Both the position numbers and the translations under genes were made by a program. Shown here in pieces: positions 50,801-58,529 of a stretch of 64,000 nucleotides of DNA. The DNA comes from Pardosa pseudoannulata (taxonomy: Eukaryota > Arthropoda > Arachnida > Araneae > Lycosidae): the NCBI GenBank assembly GCA_032207245.1, contig CM063508.1:119974407-120038406 (forward strand), written 5' to 3'. Under the pieces are notes generated by a model. It did no database searches. It was given only the letters and a program-made list of their open reading frames with translations, and was not told where the DNA came from. The stretch's first letter is position 1. Each line of letters starts with the position of its first letter.

Positions 50801-51077
50801 ACGCTTATATAGTACAATACTCCACACTAGTTCAGGCAATCAAACGACCTTTGAATATTACTGAAACTTATTCTACAAACACTTCCCTGATCAGTTATTA
50901 ATTATTCGTGTTACAGAAAGTAACATTTTACAAAAACGATAATTAATTCACAATAACGCGTACCTGATACATTGTCCTTGAATTCATACTCGTTGAAAGC
51001 TTTAAATTTCCGGCGCAGTAAGATATGGGTATCCTTGCAAAACACGCTCGCAATAGCCCGCCCAAATCTGTAAACAT
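29670..51077 (-). CDS. FPGS: Folylpolyglutamate synthase (gene model, 12 exons)
   Basis: FPGS adds glutamates to folates with ATP, trapping them in the cytosol and mitochondria for one-carbon metabolism. Exons in order of transcription: 51077-50964, 48004-47873, 45035-44917, 44114-44000, 41046-40972, 40196-40135, 38450-38270, 34029-33897, 33645-33538, 33289-33139, 31454-31312 and 30035-29670. All introns are GT-AG and the phases match through exon 11. The coding length is 1699 bases, one more than a multiple of three, because of a frameshift in exon 12; the corrected length is about 565 residues (human FPGS is 587). Motifs: P-loop GTKGKGST (about 96-103), SSPHL (122-126), EVGIGG with a metal-binding Glu (about 192), GIDH (217-220), WPGR (353-356), LDGAH (369-373) and the C-terminal [12 protein letters not shown]. 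It is transcribed toward the mucin-like gene. The identification is firm. Confidence 0.95.
30036..31311 (-). other. FPGS intron 11
   Basis: GTATAA donor, ATTACAG acceptor, with an ATTT-type repeat next to the acceptor. No other feature seen. Confidence 0.8.
31312..31454 (-). CDS. FPGS: FPGS exon 11
   Basis: This exon of 143 bases begins by completing a split Thr codon. It encodes the [12 protein letters not shown] segment (human RVLLFNATG), a core strand of the C-terminal domain, and the LVIFSPN strand. It ends in phase 1 before GTATAA. The family match is clear and the frame is open. Confidence 0.93.
31455..33138 (-). other. FPGS intron 10
   Basis: The intron contains a long (TA)n tract (31500-31575), a possible pogo/Tigger-like fragment with repeated GACCATATAA motifs (about 31600-32280), and a perfect 17-bp hairpin (32295-32338). 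The rest shows nothing identifiable. Confidence 0.65.
32295..32338. repeat. Perfect 17-bp hairpin
   Basis: ACATGTTCCCTATTAAG is followed by a 10-base spacer and its exact inverse CTTAATAGGGAACATGT. A further partial copy (CTTAATAGGGAAC) follows near 32360, suggesting a decayed transposon terminus. Confidence 0.85.
33139..33289 (-). CDS. FPGS: FPGS exon 10
   Basis: The exon of 151 bases enters in phase 1 and leaves in phase 2. It carries the WPGR motif (about 353-356) and LDGAHT (about 369-374), the hallmark of the Mur ligase/FPGS C-terminal domain that positions the glutamate substrate. Both are fully conserved. Confidence 0.96.
33538..33645 (-). CDS. FPGS: FPGS exon 9
   Basis: The exon of 108 bases, phase 1 at both ends, encodes the variable linker between the ATP-binding and C-terminal domains (starts [12 protein letters not shown]). 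It is less conserved than its neighbours. Splice sites and phases fit exactly; a 248-base intron follows. Confidence 0.85.
33897..34029 (-). CDS. FPGS: FPGS exon 8
   Basis: The exon of 133 bases encodes the [10 protein letters not shown] strand and the following [21 protein letters not shown] helix region, which in the family contains a conserved H/S-x-x-N-A segment. It leaves in phase 1 before GTATGT. Confidence 0.92.
35195..38051. mobile_element. hAT-like transposon remnant, 2.86 kb
   Basis: The left end CATGGTTCGTAC is the inverse of the right end GTACGAACCTTG (one mismatch). Both subterminal regions carry repeated TTAAGCAC-type motifs in opposite orientation. The interior contains a degenerate SINE (36416-36575) and no intact transposase. 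A clean target duplication is not visible (AACATAGT versus ATAGTATA), so exact borders are uncertain. Confidence 0.65.
36416..36575 (-). mobile_element. tRNA-derived SINE, degenerate copy 3
   Basis: It retains the B-box stretch GGGATTCGAACCC and CGGCTACGAAC of the family, but the rest is heavily mutated. It is the oldest-looking of the five copies. Confidence 0.7.
38270..38450 (-). CDS. FPGS: FPGS exon 7
   Basis: The exon of 181 bases completes a split Lys codon and encodes [20 protein letters not shown] and the [14 protein letters not shown] block. The GIDH motif (217-220) and KAGIFK with the lysine found in Mur ligase-like enzymes are conserved. It leaves in phase 0 before GTAAGT. Confidence 0.96.
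38451..40134 (-). other. FPGS intron 6
   Basis: The intron contains a one-ended hAT-like terminus (AGTGTTTCTCAACCTCTTATGG at about 39628). Nothing else was recognised. Confidence 0.6.
40135..40196 (-). CDS. FPGS: FPGS exon 6
   Basis: The 62-base exon encodes [20 protein letters not shown]. The Glu of EVGIGG binds the catalytic metal in this family, and GG-x-YD-x-TN is the FPGS signature. It leaves in phase 2. Confidence 0.96.
40197..40971 (-). other. FPGS intron 5
   Basis: Plain AT-rich intron with GT-AG ends; no repeat or element recognised. Confidence 0.75.
40972..41046 (-). CDS. FPGS: FPGS exon 5
   Basis: The 75-base phase-0 exon encodes [20 protein letters not shown] and five more residues, matching the family segment MPPYFRFLT-x-MAF. 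Confidence 0.95.
41047..43999 (-). other. FPGS intron 4
   Basis: The intron contains a complete small hAT element (42067-42724). Around 43090-43615 lies an unidentified stretch with overlapping open frames on both strands that resembles no family I know. Confidence 0.65.
42067..42724. mobile_element. hAT-type MITE, 658 bp
   Basis: The left end CAGTGTTTCTTAACCTTTTTGG is the inverse of the right end CCCCAGGTTAAGAAACCCTG, a classic hAT terminus. The 8-base target duplication ATTTGGAG (42059-42066) / ATTTAGAG (42725-42732) has one mismatch. The interior has no intact transposase. Confidence 0.9.
44000..44114 (-). CDS. FPGS: FPGS exon 4
   Basis: The 115-base exon completes a split Ser codon and encodes [20 protein letters not shown] and the IKYFWEVY helix. 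SSPHL and ERIRING are signature motifs of the family (folate-binding and omega-loop region). Confidence 0.97.
44115..44916 (-). other. FPGS intron 3
   Basis: The intron carries a long AC/AT/TATG microsatellite (about 44670-44800). Repetitive Ile-Tyr open frames there are by-products. Confidence 0.8.
44917..45035 (-). CDS. FPGS: FPGS exon 3 (ATP P-loop)
   Basis: The 119-base exon encodes [20 protein letters not shown] followed by [10 protein letters not shown] and [17 protein letters not shown] (96-103) is the ATP-binding P-loop of FPGS. It enters in phase 0 and leaves in phase 2. Confidence 0.97.
45753..45838. repeat. One-ended copy of the 15068-15569 TIR element
   Basis: This stretch matches 15490-15569 closely, including TCGCC, AATCGCCAAAAAATC and ATCTATAATGCATCTGTACCAA. 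The rest of the element is absent. Confidence 0.85.
46625..47063. repeat. 211-bp tandem duplication
   Basis: CCATTAACATTTCATATATATG occurs at 46625 and 46836. The units are nearly identical through GTTGAGTTTTTGCAAG, apart from a small insertion in the second unit's AT-rich part. The low divergence points to a recent event. Confidence 0.95.
47301..47620. mobile_element. piggyBac-like MITE with TTAA flanks
   Basis: The 320-bp interval starts CCCACTGAACGG and ends GTGGATGGG, so both ends begin CCC when read inward. TTAA is present immediately outside on both sides (47297-47300 and 47621-47624), the piggyBac target. Inverted similarity beyond the first bases is weak, so the assignment is tentative. 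Confidence 0.5.
47873..48004 (-). CDS. FPGS: FPGS exon 2
   Basis: The 132-base phase-0 exon encodes 44 residues starting [20 protein letters not shown], matching the family's YQ-DAV-x-x-LN-x-LQ-x-N segment at the N-terminus of the mature enzyme. Confidence 0.95.
48072..48395. mobile_element. hAT-type MITE, 324 bp
   Basis: The ends CAGGGCCATAGCCAG and (inverse) CAAGGCTGTAGGCAAG form imperfect inverted repeats, followed by G-rich subterminal runs on both sides. The 8-base duplication AGCAAAAT / AGTAAAAT (48064-48071, 48396-48403) differs at one base. Confidence 0.82.
48475..48655 (-). mobile_element. tRNA-derived SINE, copy 4
   Basis: Same family as 11231-11408. The B box is mutated (GGTTCAAATCGC). 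Imperfect flanks ATACAAAGTCATGA and ATACAGTCATGA represent the target duplication. Confidence 0.88.
49019..49846 (-). mobile_element. hAT element, copy 2 of the 23553 family
   Basis: It starts CAGGGTTGG and ends CCAACCCTG. The 8-base duplication is ATTTTTAC / AGTTTTAC (one mismatch). Long stretches match 23553-24308, including a tract near 49460-49700, but it keeps some sequence missing from copy 1 (for example GAATGAACAATATC context). It carries the transposase C-terminal fragment listed separately. Confidence 0.9.
49387..49584 (-). pseudogene. hAT transposase fragment, C-terminal dimerisation region
   Basis: The 65-codon frame contains [20 protein letters not shown] and then [15 protein letters not shown]. 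This corresponds to the conserved hAT C-terminal block (P/A-SSA-x-x-ERxFS, then R-N-x-L, then a KLVF-like helix) that mediates transposase dimerisation. The rest of the enzyme (zinc finger and catalytic core) is missing, so it is a dead fragment carried in a non-autonomous element. The same segment occurs, mutated, in the copy at 23553-24308. Confidence 0.85.
50964..51077 (-). CDS. FPGS: FPGS exon 1 (start codon and mitochondrial leader)
   Basis: The exon encodes 38 residues from ATG at 51075-51077 to the GTACGC donor at 50963. The leader starts [20 protein letters not shown], with Arg and Lys and no acidic residue after position 4, as expected for a mitochondrial targeting peptide. Two further in-frame ATG codons (residues 31 and 36, the latter in MYQ just before exon 2) sit where the cytosolic form of human FPGS begins. 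One transcript or alternative transcripts could therefore give both forms. Confidence 0.88.
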
Positions 51078-51092
51078 TTTTTTTAACCCTTT

Positions 51093-51102
51093 ATCACGTG
51101 AT
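51093..51102. promoter_or_regulatory. Palindromic E-box ATCACGTGAT near the FPGS start
   Basis: The ten-base palindrome contains TCACGTGA, the type of E-box bound by MITF/TFE and related bHLH-zip factors. It lies 16 bases upstream of the first ATG, so it is in the 5' UTR or core promoter. A second CACGTG occurs at 51280-51285. Function is inferred from sequence only. Confidence 0.4.
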
Positions 51103-52329
51103 CAACAATGGTTTAAAACAAACCCTTTTTTGAGAAAGCTCTTCCTACACTAAGTTAATATTCGTAATAAAATGTTAATGATCCTTTACATAGATCGTCA
51201 AATGTGGAAAACAATACAGCTAAGAAACAAATATAGAAATAACATTGTAAAATATATCAATATCTCAAGTATTACAAAACACGTGGTTTTGTTTTGATTG
51301 TTTCAGCTATACCCGCCGAAACTGTAGAAAAGTTGTAGTTGTTAACTGTGTTTTAAGAAACTCCCTTTTTTTTTACAATTTTTATAATTAGCTTAATTCT
51401 ACCCCATTTTTTCCTTTCAAAGTCCATTACAGCATCTGAAATCTTCAAACAATGGCATAAAAGAGACTGGGTTTGAATCCTAAATATTAGCAATCCTAAT
51501 AGTTAAAAAATTGATGACAGTTTTCACAAGATTCTCTTATTAAACAAAAGAATGTGAAATGCATTAAGAAATAAGTTCTAAAAGGCCATTGATATTCTGA
51601 TACGTTAGTTTGAACGGAAGAGCAAATTAATTCCACCGAAGCAAAAGCTCTATTTTTCGGCTTTAACATATATCCCTGCATCTGCCTGGGGCAGTTTTTT
51701 AAGATTTGGCTATAGAATGAAAACTCTGTGTCATAGAATGAAGACTCTGTGAAAAGGAATATACTATGGAAATGTGGTTAAACGAAACTTAAAAAATGGT
51801 TCTCATTTCACCTTGTCTAAATTAGATAAGTTGTCTTCCAAGTGGGTGAATTCAAATAATTTTTAGGTGCTATTTTCAGAAACTAACTACCTCGTAAGGA
51901 TCCTCAGGCTAATAGAAAAAAAACATATCACGTATATATATATATATTGAAGACTTACTAACACATGCTGGTAATAATAAAATTGTTAAATGAGCCGTTC
52001 AGTGCCTACATTGACTAATTCCATTTTTTGGATAGTGATAAACTGGAACGTCAAGACACAAAATATGCCACTCAGTTCTCATTCAAACCAATATTCTCCA
52101 ATTTCAGTTACCAACATGGATTAATGATACATTTTTGGGGTCAGCGGGTAGGTGAATAGGCTACTCTTGGCACCTTTTAAGAGCTTTTATAATATATTTG
52201 TAATTTTTTAAAAATGGAGTTAGTCAATATGTGCACTGAGCTACTCAAATGTAGATCAGAGAATTCTAAAAGTGAGGAGGAATTCGATATGTCAAGTACT
52301 GAGCTGAGTCTCGATGACTTTGACTTCTG

Positions 52330-52680
52330 AGCTGCTGTAGTTCAGTCGACAAGGACATCAATTTCATAACCCAAGGGTTCCAGGATCGAGGATCGAGCCA
52401 GTCAAAAATCCATCGTCTTGATAGATGGTGGCTGGGACACTTAACATGTTCGGGATCGCAGTGTTCTCCAAGTTCCCAAACGATACCTCTGGAAGCGGCA
52501 AGCCAAGCCTGGGGTTCTTCTGTTTCATCCCTGCTTCTAAATTACGGGGACTCACTTTGTGTTGTCCTGGGAAGTAATGCTGGCTATAATATGGTGCTTC
52601 CATAATAATGACCCAAAAAATTCCGCAGCGTTGTATGGGAAATGCTTAACAGGCAAGTGCTCCCCCTCCGTATTTATTAT
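52330..52680 (+). repeat. SINE-like repeat family 2, copy 1
   Basis: It begins with a tRNA-like stretch (TGTAGTTCAGTCGACAAGG and GGGTTCCAGGATCGAGG) and continues with a body shared with the copies at about 53130 and 53720 (ACGATACCTCTGGA, AAGCCTGGGG, TGCTTCTAAATTA). It ends in an AT-rich tail. Confidence 0.7.
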
Positions 52681-53129
52681 TAATTAAAGAAAAAAAGAAA
52701 AAGAGAGTTAGAGCGAGAAAGTTAGATGTTCTCGCGGCTGAACGCGAGTTAGAAAGCGGAATTGTATAATATGCTACTATGTGAAGCGAGGCTGTGTTTT
52801 CCAAGGCCCAGAAAAATACCCAGGGCGTTCGTGATATAGAGTTAATAACTTTGCTAAATATCTTCCGTTTTCAAGGAATTCTATGGTGGCCGCAGGGGGA
52901 AGACTTGCATTACATCCATGCATATGAAATCAAGGACCAACAGCACTTCGAAAAAGAAGGACGTAAGACTCAAGGATTTTTACTCGGTATTTTTAAGTAC
53001 TCGGTTATAAGATGTATTTATTTAGCTTATTTCTCCTAATGAATTTTTTTCAGTCTCCAGATAAGTTTTTAAAAAACAGTACTCGAATTTTCAACCTTTA
53101 TATAATTATTTCTTGAATAATAATAAAAC

Positions 53130-53345
53130 CTAGTTTGTAACTGGAGGTTGTTGGTTCGAGATTCGAGCGAGCCAAAGATTCGCCTTGTTCATTAATGATG
53201 GTTGGATCATGTAAATTAGGTTCGCAGTCAAAATGTCTTTCAAGTTACCAAAAACGATACTTCTTGGAGGTGACAGGTTAAGCCTGGGGGGGGGGGGTTC
53301 TGTTTGGTTCCTGCTTCTAAATTATTAAGGATCCAGCGAATACAA
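53130..53345 (+). repeat. SINE-like repeat family 2, copy 2
   Basis: It shares GGTTCGAGATTCGAG, CGATACTTCTTGGAGGTGAC and TTAAGCCTGGGG with the neighbouring copies. It includes a run of ten G. The head is more degraded than in copy 1. Confidence 0.65.
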
Positions 53346-53719
53346 TGTTACTTACGCCCTTAGCATTCCTTACGCTACTGCTCCTCGGGTGATGCTAAAT
53401 GAGCAACAGCTTTGCAGTCGCATTTGGCACAAAAGATATCTATCTGTATTGCCAGTGTCAATGGAAAGAAAAGTTCGAAAGGTTTAGACGTAATGACAAA
53501 AAAAAATAACAAAAAATAGGTTTAAAAAATTAGCTCTTGTGTTATTTCACTAATAATGTTTAAAACATTTTTTTCTTTTGTTCAAAGGATTTCTTACTAT
53601 TGTTAAATTAACTAACTGGGTTCATTTGGAACACCCTAGTTATAAGACGCAATACAATAGCCTTTTACAATTGAGTAAATTTATAAATGAACGAAATAAA
53701 TCTTTCTTAATGCATATAG

Positions 53720-54060
53720 ACTTTTTTACTAGCAGTGAGTAAAGGCAGCGATATCGTAACCGGTGGGTAGCGAGATCGAGACCCAGCCGACCAAAGGTCC
53801 GACGTGTTCATTAATGGCGGCTGGGGCAAGTCTAATAGGTTTGTGGTTATAATGCCCTCCAATTTCTCAAACGATACCTCTGGAGGTGACACTAAGCCTT
53901 AAGGGTCTTTGCTTGATCCAAATTACGAGAATCCATTCTTGAGTTTCCAGCCCTCGTGGTTTCTCGTTAAAGGCGAGGCAGCATATTAACCTTAGCGATG
54001 GCCCCAGTTGCCTATTGGGATGGGGTCTCTTGGATGTGGTGTAGTTTTCTCCTATACCAG
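53720..54060 (+). repeat. SINE-like repeat family 2, copy 3
   Basis: It contains GAGATCGAGACCCAGCC, ACGTGTTCATTAATGGCGGC and AACGATACCTCTGGAGGTGAC, matching the other two copies. It extends further 3' with a part (CCCCAGTTGCCTATTGGG and beyond) absent from them. Confidence 0.7.
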
Positions 54061-54636
54061 TGTGATTAGTAACAACAAAAAATGATTAGTATGATTAAAA
54101 GTAAACAGCATTATCATATTATAAGCGTATATAAAATAACTCTTCTATCGAAATAGACTAAAGCAATATAGTATCAGTGTTATATACATTTACACATTAA
54201 GTAGGATCTAATCCTTCAATAATATGGGCAATTGTGCTGGGGCATCACTTTGGGAAGTTTATTATTACAACATAAAACTACGTATACCACACTGAACCAT
54301 GTAAAAAATGTTTCTAATCTCTAAAGGTCCCTCTCTACTACTATGGTCCCACTGCAAGCCATTACCACCGTCTAGAGGGTATGGCTTATAGAGGTCGACG
54401 ATGAAAAAACGATAAAATGACCTTGGCAGTAGATGGCTTCGAAAGCGGTTTTAGTCCAAAGGGCAAAGGCAGCCAGATGCGCAACTAAAGGGCGCAGTAG
54501 AACCCTATGGACGTATTCACAACGCTCGGCTCGTTTAGTGGCCCAGAGTGTGGATGCAACCCGTAAACCATCGTCCAAGGTCACCATCAGGAAGGGGTGA
54601 ACAATTGGCCATAGTGTGGAGGCTACATAAAGAAGG

Positions 54637-54811
54637 TTTGGTTTGGTTTTGAGAGCTACGGTCTACTGTTTTGCTCCCGAGATCTAAAGAGACGGGGACC
54701 TACTGCTTAAAGCCGATTCCGAACGGCCGTGAACATCCATGCCAGCAGCGGGATTCGAACCTGCGAACTCCCATACCGAAGGGCAGCGCTCTAACCATTC
54801 GGCCATCATTC
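54637..54811 (-). mobile_element. tRNA-derived SINE, copy 5, with 16-bp target duplication
   Basis: Same family as 11231-11408, with an intact B box (GGTTCGAATCCC on the minus strand). A perfect 16-base duplication, GGCTACATAAAGAAGG, flanks it (54621-54636 and 54812-54827), typical of LINE-mediated insertion. Confidence 0.95.
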
Positions 54812-55923
54812 GGCTACATAAAGAAGGAACGTGCGATGTTCTTTCTCTCTTAAAATAAGCAACCCAGTCCTGTAGGTACAAAGTCTAGGCAACTGACGAA
54901 AACAGAAAAACTTTTCTCGAAAACATGGACGAAAATCAGAACCAGTTATAACTAAAGTTAACGAAAACCGAGGAATGATAATAAGCTAAAAAAATATCAT
55001 TAAAACACAATAAACACCTAATTAAAAATCATAATTCTTTATCATGCAACAATCAAAAATAGTTTCTTAATGGAAATGACATATAAAACACTGTTTTTTA
55101 AAATTAAGTTTATTAAAATTGATAAATTGATAAAATAAAAAGATTGCGAGGCCGGATCAAAATAATACATTGTTACAAATAATAATTAATATATTGTAAG
55201 AACAAAGGACATCATCCCATATTTATAACTTTAGAAGGATTCTAAAAAACCGTATCTAAAAGAAAGCTAAGAGAAAAACCAATCACAGTTAAGCAAACAA
55301 GAATATAAAAGAAACATAACAAAATTCACAGAAAATCTGATGCAATGTAATGCTGCGATTACAATATTCCAACAAAAACATTCTATTAAAAAATTTGTTT
55401 TACTTGAAATTGACCATATAGGAAAAATAGAAATAAAAACTACAGTTGCAGAGATATTAATTTGTACTCCTTCCCCCCACGAATGCTTTAAATTAAGCGA
55501 AAGGACTAGATATTACTAATGAATAAAAAAAATAAATAAAGCACTAATAATGTCTATTTTTTATAATTTTTTTTTTCTTTCCGCATAGGCATTTAATCTT
55601 TAACCCATATAGCTACTTGAGCTAAAATAGTATTTTTATTATTCGATTTTAAAGTAAATTTCCGTTTTCTCCATATAAACGTAACTATGTGTTTTTGGAA
55701 ATCGCCAAAAGTCGTACGCAACTTTTCAAAGACCCGTATATGAGGAAGAAATATTTCTCAATTTTTAGATATTTTTAAAATTTAGACAGAAAAGAAAAGT
55801 AAGTATTTTAGTTAGCCATGCTTCTGCTCTTACTTTTAACAAACATAGGAACACTTTGTTATAAATAATATTTGTCTTTTTGCTACGCTAACACATTTTA
55901 TGATTTTAAATATAAATGCGCAA

Positions 55924-56392
55924 TGTCCGGGACTCACAATGGAGAGTAGCGGGTAAATTTCTACTTCCGGTTGACGGTTTCCATCCATCATTNNNNNNNN
56001 NNNNNNNNNNNNNNNNNNNNNNNNNNNNNNNNNNNNNNNNNNNNNNNNNNNNNNNNNNNNNNNNNNNNNNNNNNNNNNNNNNNNNNNNNNNNGTCGGTGT
56101 CAACCGCGAATGTGAAAACAGTCGAGATGAACTCTCGCTACCCTTTCCTTTTTAAATGTACACAGTTTTCTGTAATTCTTTTTAAATGTTTATAAATATT
56201 ATTCTTTTTTCACCAATGTATTCGAGCCATTTAATGCCAAACACGGAATCAAGGTGTTTATGCAAGAACAATAACAGCCCGGCCCGGAACAAATAGACGA
56301 GAAGCAGCACCATCGGAATTTTGGAGGTAAGGCCTCTTTGCTTTACCTGTTAATTTAATTGTGCTGTATTCTCGGTGTGGTCTTTTGCGACA
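55924..56392 (+). repeat. Possible 5' LTR of the BEL element (contains assembly gap)
   Basis: The interval starts TGTCCGGGACTC and ends TTTTGCGACA, giving TG...CA ends. Two bases later a primer-binding-like TGGCATCCCTGCCGGGAC begins (56395-56412). The middle is lost in the N run. The left border is a guess because the partner LTR lies outside the window. Confidence 0.4.
55993..56092. other. Assembly gap, 100 N
   Basis: Exactly 100 N, a conventional placeholder for a gap of unknown size. Sequence continuity and distance across it are unproven. Confidence 0.99.
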
Positions 56393-56483
56393 ACTGGCAT
56401 CCCTGCCGGGACACGGGCTTATTTTTGAAAATTATTGATTTTTAAACACTTTTGAAATCGAAATCGAAACTTTGTAGTTAAAA

Positions 56484-57867
56484 ATGGCTGATGATGAGAT
56501 TGCTCGAATAAAAAAGAGAAGGGGAATAATAAGAACGTCGGTTACTAAGCAGATCAAAATTATAGAAGCCGAATTAATCAAAGAAACAATTTTGGACACT
56601 TTAGAAGAATCTTTAGAACTTTTGATTGAACACGCTAAAGAACTAGAATCGCTAGATGGGGAATTGCAGAAAATTATAGATCCTAAAGAAATTGACGCGG
56701 ACATAAATACATCAATCGAATATAAGGAAAAAATAATTACTTGTAAATTTAGAGCTCGAAAGAAAATACACGCATTATCAGAATCGAAAACGAAATCTGC
56801 CAAAATTACACCCGATACCAGTCTTAAGAATTCATCATTAGAGAATGAGTTTCAAGATAAAATGCAGATTAAATTACCCAAGCTCTCTATTCAGAAATTT
56901 TACGGCGAAATAAGCCAATGGCTTAGTTTTTGGAATTCATTCGAGTCTGCGATACACAATAATGCGTCTTTAGACAAGTAAATTTAATTATTTGAAGGCC
57001 TATTTGGGTGGAACTGCTCTTCATACTGTTGAAGGTTATGCTATAACGCCGGAAAATTATGACAACGCCATTTCTTGTCTAAAAGAAAGATTCGGGCGAT
57101 CAGAAATTTTGATAAACCAACACATTTCAAATATTTTGGCTATCCCTCCATTGAAAAATTCAAATGATATTAAATCATTTCGAAAGGTTTATGACAGAGT
57201 TGTAACCGAAACTAGAAGTTTAGAAACTTTAAAAGTTAAACCGAATGATTATTCAGCTGTTTTATGTCCATTGTTATTGAAAATGCTCCCTCATGATTTA
57301 CTTTTGGAGTTTAACAAAGAAGTGCAAAATTCGAATTATGAAGTAAATAAATTAATAGAATTTTTATCAAAGCAATTGATTGCACGAGAAAGATCGTCCC
57401 TTTCGAAAACCGAAAATCAGAATACTTTCCCAGATCGCAGACAGCATTTCCGCTATGAGGAACAAAATGAAAAAAGTAAAACAACTGCCGCCGATCTTTT
57501 CAGTTCTGAATTGAGAGGCAATAACTTTTCGCCATGTGTGTTTTGCAGTAATTATCATGAGTCAGCGGACGATTGCTTACATGCTTTAAATTTAACTATA
57601 GATGAAAGAAAAAAATATCCTGGTTAAACGTGGCGCCTGCTTTCGTTGCACTGGAAAGCATTTGAGTAGACAATGCCAGAAACGCGTTCGTTGCAAACAC
57701 TGCAATAAAAGGCATTTATCGATTTTATGTTTTTATTCTAACAATAAAAAGAAAGATGAAATTTCTAATGAAACCACTGATGAAAAAACCTGTGAAAATA
57801 GTGTGTTGACGAACAGTTCTTGTTCAAAGGAAGTTCTTTTACAGACTTTAATTGTATGCATTAATGG
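56484..57867 (+). pseudogene. BEL/Pao retrotransposon gag region, frameshifted
   Basis: The frame starts at ATG 56484 after the primer-binding-like site. It runs through a coiled N-terminal part, then the DUF1759-type Gag core (IKLPKLSIQKFYGEISQWLS, FWNSFESAIHNN, then AYLGG and LKERFG). Two zinc-knuckle motifs of BEL type follow: C-x2-C-x3-H-x4-C beginning CFRC and again beginning CKHC (57640-57730). The frame breaks at about 56980 (stop right after a Lys codon) and near 57610 (A-run before the knuckles), so no intact Gag can be made. The gypsy element interrupts it after 57867. The copy is a decayed plus-strand element continuing at 63357. Confidence 0.88.
57863..57867. repeat. Target-site duplication AATGG, left
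   Basis: AATGG immediately precedes the LTR start TGTAACG and is repeated at 63357-63361 after the other LTR. Five-base duplications are usual for Ty3/gypsy integrases. Confidence 0.93.
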
Positions 57868-58138
57868 TGTAACGTTGGTGTTCTTTCTACTGGGAGTCAT
57901 CCATCCAACTCTTTTGTATTTTATTATTATTTATTTTGGACGATACAGCAAACAATACATAGAGAGAAACACATATAGAGCAGTAATAAAACACGCAAAA
58001 TTATCTGTCACACGCGTGTCCCTCACTCGGACAACCGAAAAACACACGGCCTTCACACGCCGTTTTTTTCTTCTACCTTCTCCTCCGAACAAACATATCC
58101 GCCACCGTTCTACCCAATAGAGGGCGCCAGGCACTACA
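57868..58138 (-). repeat. 3' LTR of the gypsy-type element
   Basis: 271 bp, TG...CA ends. It lacks a TA pair present in the other LTR (at about 57958) and differs at four single positions. Read on the plus strand it begins TGTAACGTTGGTGTTC. Confidence 0.95.
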
Positions 58139-58150
58139 CCTCCCCCCCAA
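58139..58150 (-). other. Polypurine tract
   Basis: The minus-strand purine run TTGGGGGGGAGG lies directly against the 3' LTR, the position where plus-strand DNA synthesis is primed. Confidence 0.8.
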
Positions 58151-58529
58151 GATGGGGGTTGCAGCTGCAGTCTGCAATCATACATCTGACAAAAATTTGC
58201 CTGGTGGCCTCCATTTACAATGTTGAATTTAATACAAATTATATTCAATTACCAAATATTAGACAAGTTAACAATAACACTAGAATAACAATGTAATAAA
58301 AAAAAGATAATAACCAGGACCTACAAATATTAATGAATCAAACCATCCAAAAATTATATATCTTACCACCCTGGATCAACAAAAGAAGTAATACATACAT
58401 CAACATTTCTAATCAACTGCTCCTACTAAAGAAAGAAAATATAAACATTAATACACTTAAATATTTCACAAATAGTTTTCACGTAGTTCACAATGTTTCA
58501 CTGGCAACAGTCTGGAAACTCTATGTCGC

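Larger units (their letters stand above)
48005..50963 (-). other. FPGS intron 1
   Basis: The intron holds a MITE (48072-48395), a SINE (48475-48655) and a hAT element (49019-49846) with a transposase fragment. From 49860 to 50960 nothing was recognised. Confidence 0.75.
51078..55923. other. 5' flank of FPGS and intergenic DNA
   Basis: No gene was recognised. The part next to FPGS should contain its promoter (E-boxes at 51095 and 51280). Beyond about 52300 there are copies of a second SINE-like family and one young tRNA SINE. The stretch 54840-55920 shows nothing identifiable. Confidence 0.6.

Noticed and set aside
52364..53892. Short conserved-looking peptides on the minus strand (PEVSF-x-x-LE-type)
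   Set aside because: They are translations of the SINE-like family 2 body; similarity between them reflects the repeat, not a gene.
57868..58120. Continuation of the BEL zinc-knuckle frame into a unique C-terminus
   Set aside because: The frame simply reads into the inserted gypsy LTR; the same residues are encoded by the other LTR near 63300.
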